From positions 310,001-374,000 of the forward strand of contig JABTUA010000001.1 of the NCBI GenBank assembly GCA_015075635.1: 64,000 bases of DNA, given 5' to 3'. The translations under genes and the position numbers were made by a program. The DNA comes from Polyangiaceae bacterium (lineage in GTDB: Bacteria > Myxococcota_A > Polyangia > Polyangiales > Polyangiaceae). Below the pieces are notes generated by a model, which was not told the DNA's origin, searched no databases, and worked only from the letters and a program-made list of their open reading frames with translations. Positions 56,912-64,000 of the stretch are shown piece by piece (within the stretch, counting starts at the first letter, position 1; each line of letters begins with the position of its first letter).

Positions 56912-59887
56912 TCAGCGGGTGCGGCGGCGCAGGCCCAAGCCCAGCGCCATCGCCAACAGCAGCCAGGCATCCGAGCGCGGCGTTGGGCGCATCCGGCAGC
57001 CACAACCGCCGTCGTCACCGCTCGCCGGCGCCTGACCGCCGGTGCTCGGACCGCCGTCGGGAGCCCCGCCGGTGGCTGCGGTGCCGCCGTTGCCACCGCT
57101 CGGTGCCCCGCCAGCTCCGCCGGTGCTCGCACCGCCGCTGCCCGCCGTGCCGCCGCTGCCCGCCGCGCCTCCGCTGCTCGCGCCGCCGCCTCCGGCTGCG
57201 CCGCCGCTTCCGGCTACGCCAACGCTGCCCGCCGCGCCGCCAGTGCTCGCGCCGCCGCTGCCCGCCGCGCCGCCGCTGCTCGCGCCGCCGCTTCCGGCTG
57301 CACCGCCGCTGCTCGCGCCGCCGCTCGCTCCTGTGCCACCGCTCGCTCCTGTGCCACCGCTCGCTCCTGTGCCACCGCTGCCGCCGCTGCCGGCGTCCGT
57401 CGCGACGCAGATCCCGGCCACGCAGCTCCCTCCGCCACACGCCGAACCGTCCGGCTTCGCCGGGTTCGAGCACAGGCCGGTCGCCGGATCGCACACGCCC
57501 GCGAGGTGACACTGGTCGAGCGCGACGCAGGTCACGTTGCCGGCTGAGACACACGCGCCGCTCTGACAGGTATCCGTGAGCGTGCAGGCGTCGTTGTCCG
57601 AGCACGCGGTGCCATTGGCCTTGGCCGGGTTCGAACACGCACCGGTAGTGGGATCGCAGGCTCCCGGCAGGTGGCACTGATCGAGCCCCGTGCAGGGCAC
57701 GACCGTTCCGACGCAGACGCCGCTGGCGCACAGGTCGTTCGTCGTACACAGGCTGCCGTCGTTGCAGGGCGTGCCGTTGGATCCGGCGCCGGCGCAGGGG
57801 TTGGCAACGGTGCCCCACACCGCCTGCGCCATCAGGATCGGGGCCGCGCCCGGCACGCTCTTGTTGTGGTCCCAGAGCTGCCAGATCGTGTCGCCCCAGG
57901 CCTTGAGCTTGGCGAAATAGGGATCGGTTTGAACGATGTACGCCTGCGGCTCTCCGGACGGGGTCGGCGAGGCCAGCGTCTTGACGCTGTTGCCTTTGAT
58001 CTCGTTGCGCAAGAACTCGACGTACTCGCGGCTGGTGGACTGGTAGTAGAGGCTGACCTCGACGCCATCCAGGTTCTGCGGCAGCGTCAGGGCAACGTCG
58101 TCGTAGCCACCGCCGTACTCCGCGGCGCTGAAGTAGCTCGGCGTGGAGACGCCGTTCCACACCGGCTCCGCGAGCCGGGCGCTCGCCTGCGCGATGCGGA
58201 AGCCGCGCGGCGGGATGCGATTGTCCTTGGCCCGACCGGTGGCCAGCGCGAAGTGGAAGGTGTGGCTCTCGCCGGTGAGCGTGCTCTGGAGCTTGGCCTC
58301 GTAGACCAACGCGTCGGCGTAGGACTCGCCGCTGCCGAGGGGTGGGCTGTTCGGCGAACCGGGTAGCCCCTTCAAGGTGGCCGCCGTCGCGTCGTACGGG
58401 TTCACTGCCGACACCACGTTGCCGCCGACGTAGCCGCGGATGCTCACGAACATGCGCCGGCCTTCGGGGTAGCCGGAGATGAGCTTGTGTCCGGTGTGGT
58501 TTCGGATGCGGAAGCCGAGGGCGCCGGTCCCGGCGCCGTAGCTGACGTTCTCGATGCTAGCCGCGCGCTGCAGGCTCTGGGTCGCGCGCACGATGCCCGC
58601 GAGGAGCGCAGCGGGGTCCGGCGGCTGCCCCAGCGTCATGCTCAGCGTGAGCACGTTGAAGCCCTGGTTCAGCAGCGTGGCGTTGGTCGCGTCGTAGTTG
58701 CTGGAGCCCGCCACGGCGCTCGATAGGAGCCACGGCATCAGCGTGTTGCCGCCGGTCAGGTCGTGCAGCGGCTGGCCGCTCTTCGGGTGCTCCTGGCTGC
58801 CGGTCGGGCGGATCGGCGTGCCTGGCTTGTCGCAGCCGGCGCCGACCGCGTCGGGCATGTGGCAGTCCTGGCAGGTCGCGATGGCGTTCCCGGGTCGCGA
58901 GGTCTTGAACACGTTGGGAGCGAACGCCCCGCTGCCCGGTGCGCCTGCTCCGTTGCCGAAGTCGCTCAGCATGAACTCGCTGAACGTGCGCTCGACGTGC
59001 GCGTAAGCGTACGCCGGGTTCTGCTCGGTCGGGAGCACGGTCGTGCCGTTCCCGGGAGGCGTGCTGGCGAAGGCCAGGTTGGCCATCACCGAGTTGGACA
59101 CGTCGTGGCACACGCCGCACATGTAGCGGCTCTTGTGGTAGCGGCTGTAGAGGCGCCCGTGTTTCTCGTTCGTGTCGGCGAAGGAGGCGCGCTTGTCGTT
59201 GATCGCGCTCATCACGAACTGACCGGAGCCGTTCTCGTTCCAGGCGGCGATCACCGGCAGCCAGCTCGACGTGTCGTAGAAGGGCTTGCCGTTGAAGAAC
59301 GTCAGCGGGCCCACCTGCACGCGGTCGGCCAGGCGCGTGGTCTGCGCTTCGGTCGCGGAGGGTCGAGCCGTCAGGTTGGTCTCGTCCCAGTAGCCCAGCC
59401 AGTCGTTGCCCTCGCGCGTCCCGGCGAACGTCTGCTCGAAGTACGGGTCCACCATGCGGTGGCAGCTGTCGCAGGTGACGCCGTCGAAATCGCCGCTGGT
59501 GAGCAGGCTGCCGTTGGGCGGATCCGAGCGTCCGGCGAGCCAGCCGTCCGGGGTGTGACAGCGCAAGCACAGGTCGCCGGCGTTGGCGTTGCCCAGGGCC
59601 CAGATCGAGTCCTGCAACGCCACCGTGAAGGTGGCGAGGAAGATCGGGTCACGCATCGCCTGGGACATCATCGAACCGCGCCAGTGCGCGCCGATGTTCA
59701 CCTTCGGGTCATAGGCGTCGTGACAGTTCAGGCACTTGTTGGGGGCCTCGAGCAGGACGCCCTGGATGGGCTGCGTACCGGGCATGCGCACCAGGGGATC
59801 GTTGGCCACGGGCTTCGGGGTCCAGGCCCCGGCGGTGGCCGCCACGAGGATCAGAGCCAGCCCGAACCCAGCGCGCACGAGTGCCAT
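56912..59887 (-). CDS. Five-heme c-type cytochrome with Cys-rich spacer and MYXO-CTERM tail
   Basis: The 991-residue product has a signal peptide (about 1-21). Five CxxCH heme motifs lie at residues 52-56, 108-112, 140-144, 258-262 and 340-344. A beta-rich region runs to about 700, and three Cys units of the form NGTPCNDGSLCTTNDLCASGVC follow (to about 830). A Gly/Ser/Ala linker of about 110 residues leads to the end GGCGCRM, a hydrophobic helix and RRRTR. The tail is MYXO-CTERM-like, so the protein should be anchored on the cell surface. Multiheme cytochromes there can carry electrons to or from an outside acceptor. No partner gene is nearby. No catalytic site beyond the hemes was seen; some related proteins lack one. 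Confidence 0.85.
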   Translation of the reverse strand: MALVRAGFGLALILVAATAGAWTPKPVANDPLVRMPGTQPIQGVLLEAPNKCLNCHDAYDPKVNIGAHWRGSMMSQAMRDPIFLATFTVALQDSIWALGNANAGDLCLRCHTPDGWLAGRSDPPNGSLLTSGDFDGVTCDSCHRMVDPYFEQTFAGTREGNDWLGYWDETNLTARPSATEAQTTRLADRVQVGPLTFFNGKPFYDTSSWLPVIAAWNENGSGQFVMSAINDKRASFADTNEKHGRLYSRYHKSRYMCGVCHDVSNSVMANLAFASTPPGNGTTVLPTEQNPAYAYAHVERTFSEFMLSDFGNGAGAPGSGAFAPNVFKTSRPGNAIATCQDCHMPDAVGAGCDKPGTPIRPTGSQEHPKSGQPLHDLTGGNTLMPWLLSSAVAGSSNYDATNATLLNQGFNVLTLSMTLGQPPDPAALLAGIVRATQSLQRAASIENVSYGAGTGALGFRIRNHTGHKLISGYPEGRRMFVSIRGYVGGNVVSAVNPYDATAATLKGLPGSPNSPPLGSGESYADALVYEAKLQSTLTGESHTFHFALATGRAKDNRIPPRGFRIAQASARLAEPVWNGVSTPSYFSAAEYGGGYDDVALTLPQNLDGVEVSLYYQSTSREYVEFLRNEIKGNSVKTLASPTPSGEPQAYIVQTDPYFAKLKAWGDTIWQLWDHNKSVPGAAPILMAQAVWGTVANPCAGAGSNGTPCNDGSLCTTNDLCASGVCVGTVVPCTGLDQCHLPGACDPTTGACSNPAKANGTACSDNDACTLTDTCQSGACVSAGNVTCVALDQCHLAGVCDPATGLCSNPAKPDGSACGGGSCVAGICVATDAGSGGSGGTGASGGTGASGGTGASGGASSGGAAGSGGASSGGAAGSGGASTGGAAGSVGVAGSGGAAGGGGASSGGAAGSGGTAGSGGASTGGAGGAPSGGNGGTAATGGAPDGGPSTGGQAPASGDDGGCGCRMRPTPRSDAWLLLAMALGLGLRRRTR

Positions 59888-59984
59888 GCGGGCACACCGA
59901 GCATCGAGCGTGCCACCAACAAAGACCCGCGAATCGTCTGGATGGAGCCCGCAGTCCGTTCGGACCGGGTGGCCCGTCCGGCAA

Positions 59985-61277
59985 TCACTGCGCCGGTTTG
60001 GGCGGCACGACCCGGACCCGCTCCACGGCGCGCTCGGACGCTTCCTCGATGAAGAGCTGGGTGCCGTCCTCGAGGGTCAGGCACTCGCCGGGCAGCGGCA
60101 CCCGACCGGCCTCCCGTAGGCACAAGCCTCCCAGAGTGGACCAGCCTTCGCCTTCGGGGAGGGCCAGGTCGAAGCTCCGGTTCAGGTCCCGGGTCGGCAC
60201 CTCCGCCAGCACGACGATCGAGCCGTCGGCGGCGGGCTTCATCGAGTCGGGGGCGGTGCGGTGCAGCTCGCCGAACACGTCGCCCACCAGCTCCTCCACC
60301 AGGTCGTCGAACGTGACGATGCCCGCCGTCCCGCCTTCCGCCGCGAGCACCACGGCCAGCTGCACGTGACGCGCGCGCATCTCGTGCAGGAGCTGAGACG
60401 CCTCCATGCTTTCGTCCACGACGTACGCCGGCCGGATCAGGTCTTCGAGCACCAGGAGCCTGCCTGCCCAGGCCAGCGGCAAGAGGTCCTTGTAGAGCAC
60501 GTAGCCGACGACGACGTCGAGGTCGGTGTCGTAGACCGGCAGCCGAGAGTGCGCGTGCTCGAGCACGATGTTCCGGATCTGCTCCGTGGAAGCGCGGCGC
60601 TCGATGCCGACGACGCGCGTGCGCGGGATCATCACGTGTCCGGCGGTGAGCTTGGCGAAGTCGAGGGCACGAGAGGCGATCTCTCCGACGCGCGGGTCCA
60701 GGGTGCCGGACTCGGCGGCCTCCTCGACCAGGGTGCGGAGCTCCTCGGGTGAGAGGCGGCTCTCGCTGAAGCTGGTGCTGTCGCCGAACCGCTTGAGCAC
60801 GGCGTTGGAGCTAGCGGTGAGTACCCAGACCAGCGGGCGCGCCGCCGACGAGAGCCAGAGCAACACCGGCGCCACGAGCAGCGCGTAAGGCTCGGGGCTG
60901 CGAAGGGCGAGCGACTTCGGCACCAGCTCGCCGCCCACCAGCGAGAGAAACGAGATCAGCACCACCACGGCGCCGAGCGCGACCTCCTCGGCGTAACCCC
61001 CAACGAACGGGGCCAGCACGGGGGTCAGGTCCCGGGCGAAGGTGGCGCCGCCGAAGGCGCCCGCCGTGGCGCCTACCACGGTGATCCCGATCTGCACGGT
61101 GGCGAAAAAGCGCTCCGGGCCAGCCCGCAGCGCCGCGAGGGCCCGGGCGCGCGTGCCCCCGGCCTCGACCAGTTGGCTCAGGCGCATTCGGTCCACCCCC
61201 ACCACCGCGATTTCGGCCCCGGCGAAGAGTCCGTTGACCAGCACCAGGGCCAGGATGACGAAGAGCTCGAACAGCAT
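59985..61277 (-). CDS. CNNM/CorC-type hemolysin-family transporter
   Basis: The 430-residue product has a DUF21/CNNM membrane domain (about 1-190 with four helices), a pair of CBS domains (about 205-330, including MIPRTRVVGI, then LPVYDTDLDVVVGYV) and a CorC/HlyC C-terminal domain (about 345-430, GWSTLGGLCLRE...GECLTLEDGTQLF). This family acts in divalent cation (Mg2+/Co2+) efflux or resistance, though the 'hemolysin' name persists. The ATG at 61277 gives a normal domain start. It diverges from the Ser/Thr kinase gene by about 120 bases. It starts 98 bases before the cytochrome gene but both run on the minus strand, the cytochrome gene being upstream of nothing else here. Confidence 0.86.
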   Translation of the reverse strand: MLFELFVILALVLVNGLFAGAEIAVVGVDRMRLSQLVEAGGTRARALAALRAGPERFFATVQIGITVVGATAGAFGGATFARDLTPVLAPFVGGYAEEVALGAVVVLISFLSLVGGELVPKSLALRSPEPYALLVAPVLLWLSSAARPLVWVLTASSNAVLKRFGDSTSFSESRLSPEELRTLVEEAAESGTLDPRVGEIASRALDFAKLTAGHVMIPRTRVVGIERRASTEQIRNIVLEHAHSRLPVYDTDLDVVVGYVLYKDLLPLAWAGRLLVLEDLIRPAYVVDESMEASQLLHEMRARHVQLAVVLAAEGGTAGIVTFDDLVEELVGDVFGELHRTAPDSMKPAADGSIVVLAEVPTRDLNRSFDLALPEGEGWSTLGGLCLREAGRVPLPGECLTLEDGTQLFIEEASERAVERVRVVPPKPAQ

Positions 61278-61399
61278 GCCGACAGTGGCTTGCCACAAAC
61301 CGGCCCCGGCTCCGCCCTGGCCATCCGTTCCTGGGGCTTTTGGCGGCGTTTGCGCTATGCTCCGCGCGCTTCGGCCGCCTTCTTCGTCGGGGGTCAGTG

Positions 61400-62785
61400 G
61401 TGACGGACAGCGAACGCTACCGGTCGGGAGACCGCATCGCCGGCAAGTACCAGCTCGTGCGCAAGCTCGACGAGGGCGGCATGGGTACGGTGTGGGCCGC
61501 GCGCAACGTGGATCTCGACGTGCACGTCGCACTCAAGCTCCTGCGTCCCGAGCTCTCCGAAACCCACGCCGCCGAGCGGCTCTTGGCAGAAGCTCGCATG
61601 CTCGCGCGCTTGCAGCACCCAGCCGTGGTGCGCGTGCACGACTGCGGCCGAACGGAACGCGGGGATCCCTTCGTGGCGATGGAGCTGCTCGACGGGGAGA
61701 GCTTGGCCGACCACATGGCACGCCGCGGGCGCGTGCCATCGGTCGAGGCCGTGTCGCTGCTCTTGCCGGTCATCGACGGCGTGCGCGTCGCGCACGAGGC
61801 CGGCATCGTCCACCGCGACATCAAGCCGGAGAACGTGTTCTTGGCCCGCGTGGGGGGGCGCATGCAGCCGAAGGTCCTCGACTTCGGCATCGCGCTGGCG
61901 GAAGCCATCGCCGTTCGGCGCACCACCCACGGCGCCATCATGGGCAGCCCGGTGTACATGTCGCCGGAGCAGGCCCGCGGCGCGGAGGTCGGCGCGAGCA
62001 CGGATCTCTGGGCCCTGTGCGTGGTCTTGTTCGAGCTGATGACCGCGACGCTGCCCTTCAGCGGTGAGAACTACCACGCTGTGCTGCGCGCGATCATCGA
62101 AGACGAGTGCCCGAGCCTGAGCGCGTTCGGCGCCGGCGACGACCTGCTCGCGTCCATCGTCGAGCGCGGTCTGAGCAAGGACCCGTCTCGCCGCTTCGGC
62201 AGCGCGCGGGAGCTCGGCAGCGCGTTGGCAGAGTGGTTGCTGGGGCAAGGCGTGAGCGAAGACGCCGCTCACGTCTCGTTGCGCGCCGGGTGGCTCGCTC
62301 GCGTTTCGGAGCCGCCTACCTCGCTCCAGCCCATGGTGGTCGGCCCGAGCGATCGGCCCCCGAGGGACCCGCGCGCCACGCTCGCCTCCCCGCTGGGGGT
62401 GGACGCCGAGAGCGCGAAGTCCAACACGAGCTCCGTCGAGGGGCTGAGCCTGACCGCGAGCCAGGCTGGGCGGCAGAGGCGGCGGCTGTGGCTGAGCAGC
62501 GCGCTGGCTGCAGCGCTCGTGCTCGGCGCGGCCGTGATCTGGTTGCGCCCGAAGGAACCGCCGCGTTCGGTGTCGAGCGCCACGCCGGAGGATAGCGTCG
62601 CGCCCGTGAGCGTAAGTGCCAGCGCCGAGCCCACCGTGAGCGCTCGGAGCGACCCACCACCAATCCCGAGCGAGGCCGCCGACGCTGGAGCGCCTCGCGC
62701 CGAGCCCCAGGGGAGCAAGCGCGAGCCACGCCCGCAGAGCCGCCCCGCCAAGCCCCGAGAGAGCTTTCGCCCGCGCGGCATTTGA
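61400..62785 (+). CDS. Hanks-type Ser/Thr protein kinase, canonical
   Basis: The 461-residue product has a kinase domain (about 12-270) with DEGGMGTVWAAR, VALKLL, HRDIKPEN, LDFGIAL and SPEQARG, all key residues present. A Ser/Pro-rich region, one membrane helix (about LWLSSALAAALVLGAAVIWL) and a Pro/Ala-rich tail follow. It should be an active membrane kinase. Start: GTG at 61400 with another GTG directly before it; no clear Shine-Dalgarno sequence is seen. A TATGCT -10-like hexamer lies at 61356-61361. The gene is followed after 34 bases by the pseudokinase gene on the same strand, so the pair may act together. Confidence 0.86.
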   Translation: MTDSERYRSGDRIAGKYQLVRKLDEGGMGTVWAARNVDLDVHVALKLLRPELSETHAAERLLAEARMLARLQHPAVVRVHDCGRTERGDPFVAMELLDGESLADHMARRGRVPSVEAVSLLLPVIDGVRVAHEAGIVHRDIKPENVFLARVGGRMQPKVLDFGIALAEAIAVRRTTHGAIMGSPVYMSPEQARGAEVGASTDLWALCVVLFELMTATLPFSGENYHAVLRAIIEDECPSLSAFGAGDDLLASIVERGLSKDPSRRFGSARELGSALAEWLLGQGVSEDAAHVSLRAGWLARVSEPPTSLQPMVVGPSDRPPRDPRATLASPLGVDAESAKSNTSSVEGLSLTASQAGRQRRRLWLSSALAAALVLGAAVIWLRPKEPPRSVSSATPEDSVAPVSVSASAEPTVSARSDPPPIPSEAADAGAPRAEPQGSKREPRPQSRPAKPRESFRPRGI

Positions 62786-62819
62786 CGCGGCCTGATAGCC
62801 TAGGGGGCTGGCGCCCAGC

Positions 62820-64000
62820 ATGACCAGCTCGCCCGCAGAACCAGCCCACATCGGACGCTACGAGCTGGCGCTCTCGCTCGGGCAGGGGCCGTTGGGCGAG
62901 CTCTGGGCCGGTGCCGCCACCGACGGGCCAGAGCAGGGCCGAGTGGTCTCCATTCGGCGGATCCGCTTCGGAGGCACGGCGCCCGCCCTGCGCAAGCTCT
63001 CGGCGCGGGCCGCGGAGAGCGCGCGCTCGCTGCGACACCCCAAGGTTGCCGCGGTCCTCGAGGTGCTCGAACGCGATGACGAGCTCGTGATCGTCAGCGA
63101 GCACGTGGACGGCGAGTCGCTCGCCGCGCTGATGAAGCAGGCCATCAACGCCAAGAGCCCCATCCCGCCGGGCGCCGCGCTGGCCATCGTGAGGGACGCG
63201 GCGGACGCGCTGATCGCGACGCGCGACCACTTTGGGAAGGATCCGAGCGCGCCCGAACCGTTCGGGGGCCTGGTCCCGGACGGGCTGGCGGTGGCAGCTT
63301 TCGGCGAGACCATGCTGACCGAGCCTGGGGTCCTGGCAGCCCTGGGCGACGCCGCCGTCCGCTACGCCGCTCTTCCGTATCGCGCGCCGGAACAGCTGGG
63401 CGTCCCGCCGAGGCGCGACGAGCGCGCGGACGTGTACAGCCTCGGCGTGCTGCTCTGGGAGATGCTGGCGAATCGACCGCTGTTCCGCTCGCGGGCCCCG
63501 AGCGACACCGAAGCCGAGACCGAGCTCCGCAGGCTGGTGTTGTCAGGGCCCATTCCGCCGCTCGACACTCTGCCGCGGCAGGGTGCGCCGCTGCCCTCCT
63601 CGCTGGTCGTGCTGGTGGGTCGTGCGCTGTTTCGGGATCCGGAGCAGCGCTTCCCGTCGCTCTCGGCCTTCCGCGAGGCGTTCGACGAGCTACCCCGGGA
63701 TCTGATCGCGCCGCCGGAGCAGGTGGTCGTGACCTTGGAGCGTCTGGCGCGGAACACTCTCGAAGCGCGGCGCGCCACCCTGACGCAGATGAGCGAGGGG
63801 CGCTTGAGCTTCTCGCCGGAGTCGACCCGCGCGACCGCCCGGCCCGCGGCACCGGATGCGCCGGTCGCGGTGGTGATGCCGGCGCTCGCCTCGCTCGACT
63901 CCTTTGCCACACAGGAGGCACCCACCAAGCCGCGCCGCAAGCTGACGCCGGTCGCCTTGCCCGTACCCGAAGGTCTGTCTGCGAAGGAGACCCCGCGCAT
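62820..64000 (+). CDS. Pseudokinase of the Hanks family, partial at the right edge
   Basis: From ATG at 62820 the frame is open to the window end (393 residues seen). A kinase-like fold is clear: Gly loop LGQGPLGELW (GxGxxG intact), RYELAL at the start, YRAPEQ at residues 188-192 and DVYSLGVLLWEML. But the catalytic residues are gone: the VAIK Lys is Arg46 (VSIRRI), the HRDxKxxN loop is replaced by GGLVPDGLAV (149-158), and DFG reads AFG (160-162). After the kinase-like part comes a Ser/Thr/Pro-rich region. It probably cannot phosphorylate and may act as a scaffold or regulator of the adjacent active kinase (34 bases upstream). The C-terminus lies outside the window. Confidence 0.82.
   Translation, partial: MTSSPAEPAHIGRYELALSLGQGPLGELWAGAATDGPEQGRVVSIRRIRFGGTAPALRKLSARAAESARSLRHPKVAAVLEVLERDDELVIVSEHVDGESLAALMKQAINAKSPIPPGAALAIVRDAADALIATRDHFGKDPSAPEPFGGLVPDGLAVAAFGETMLTEPGVLAALGDAAVRYAALPYRAPEQLGVPPRRDERADVYSLGVLLWEMLANRPLFRSRAPSDTEAETELRRLVLSGPIPPLDTLPRQGAPLPSSLVVLVGRALFRDPEQRFPSLSAFREAFDELPRDLIAPPEQVVVTLERLARNTLEARRATLTQMSEGRLSFSPESTRATARPAAPDAPVAVVMPALASLDSFATQEAPTKPRRKLTPVALPVPEGLSAKETPR

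Overview
The window is uniformly GC-rich, densely coded DNA from a bacterium that is almost certainly a myxobacterium (phylum Myxococcota, probably order Polyangiales, Sorangium-like). Three things point there: about fifteen predicted lipoproteins whose lipobox Cys is followed by long Gly/Ser/Ala linkers and Cys-rich repeats; two proteins ending in a MYXO-CTERM-type tail (small Cys motif, one hydrophobic helix, Arg cluster); and several Hanks-type Ser/Thr kinases, one with the HRDVSPQN catalytic loop common in myxobacteria. No rRNA, tRNA, CRISPR array, insertion sequence or phage gene was seen, so this looks like ordinary chromosome.

Layout. 1-1345: minus-strand end of an unidentified operon and a secreted Pro/Tyr-repeat protein. 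1358-4003: a cell-division operon ftsE-ftsX-envC-like, whose LytM domain has lost its zinc ligands. 4076-9133: a formyltransferase-like protein, a PilZ protein with a nine-residue repeat, and a translationally coupled large metallopeptidase/beta-propeller/barrel protein. 9290-14925: small proteins, a penicillin-binding protein, and PhoH followed by a GAF/HD-GYP cyclic-di-GMP protein. 15011-20884: three large surface lipoproteins, one with a von Willebrand A domain. 20922-27434: enolase, a membrane protein, a secreted alpha/beta hydrolase, a WS/DGAT acyltransferase, a lipoprotein with an eight-copy 15-bp minisatellite, NAD kinase and a Nudix hydrolase. 27502-35346: two coupled secreted HEAT/propeller proteins, a Cys-repeat lipoprotein, a DMT permease, serine acetyltransferase, and a di-iron protein behind a perfect FNR-type box. 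35407-46083: a Nif3-like protein and two atypical Hsp70 modules (DUF2760-Hsp70; Hsp70 with a long C-terminal region) separated by a VOC protein, a LEA-like protein, a lipoprotein, a membrane-sensor kinase and an aldo/keto reductase. 46183-56910: a kinase, a ten-repeat Cys-rich lipoprotein flanked by identical 27-bp repeats, a PEGA protein, a trypsin-like protease with MYXO-CTERM tail, further lipoproteins, a double PARP-type zinc-finger protein and an exonuclease/phosphatase-fold lipoprotein. 56912-64000: a five-heme cytochrome with MYXO-CTERM tail, a CNNM/CorC-type transporter, a canonical Ser/Thr kinase and, running off the window, a pseudokinase.

How the genes fit together. Much of the window serves the envelope: septal peptidoglycan (FtsEX, degenerate LytM activator, PBP), outer-membrane lipoproteins, surface-anchored enzymes and an electron-transfer protein, with signalling by kinases, PilZ and HD-GYP. 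The observations most worth following up are the FNR-type promoter in front of the di-iron protein, the 27-bp flanking repeats, the 29-bp dyad in front of the secreted hydrolase, the split Hsp70 modules, the pseudokinase and a recurring near-leaderless promoter arrangement. Start codons were chosen by eye from Shine-Dalgarno sequences, overlaps and family length, and are uncertain where stated.
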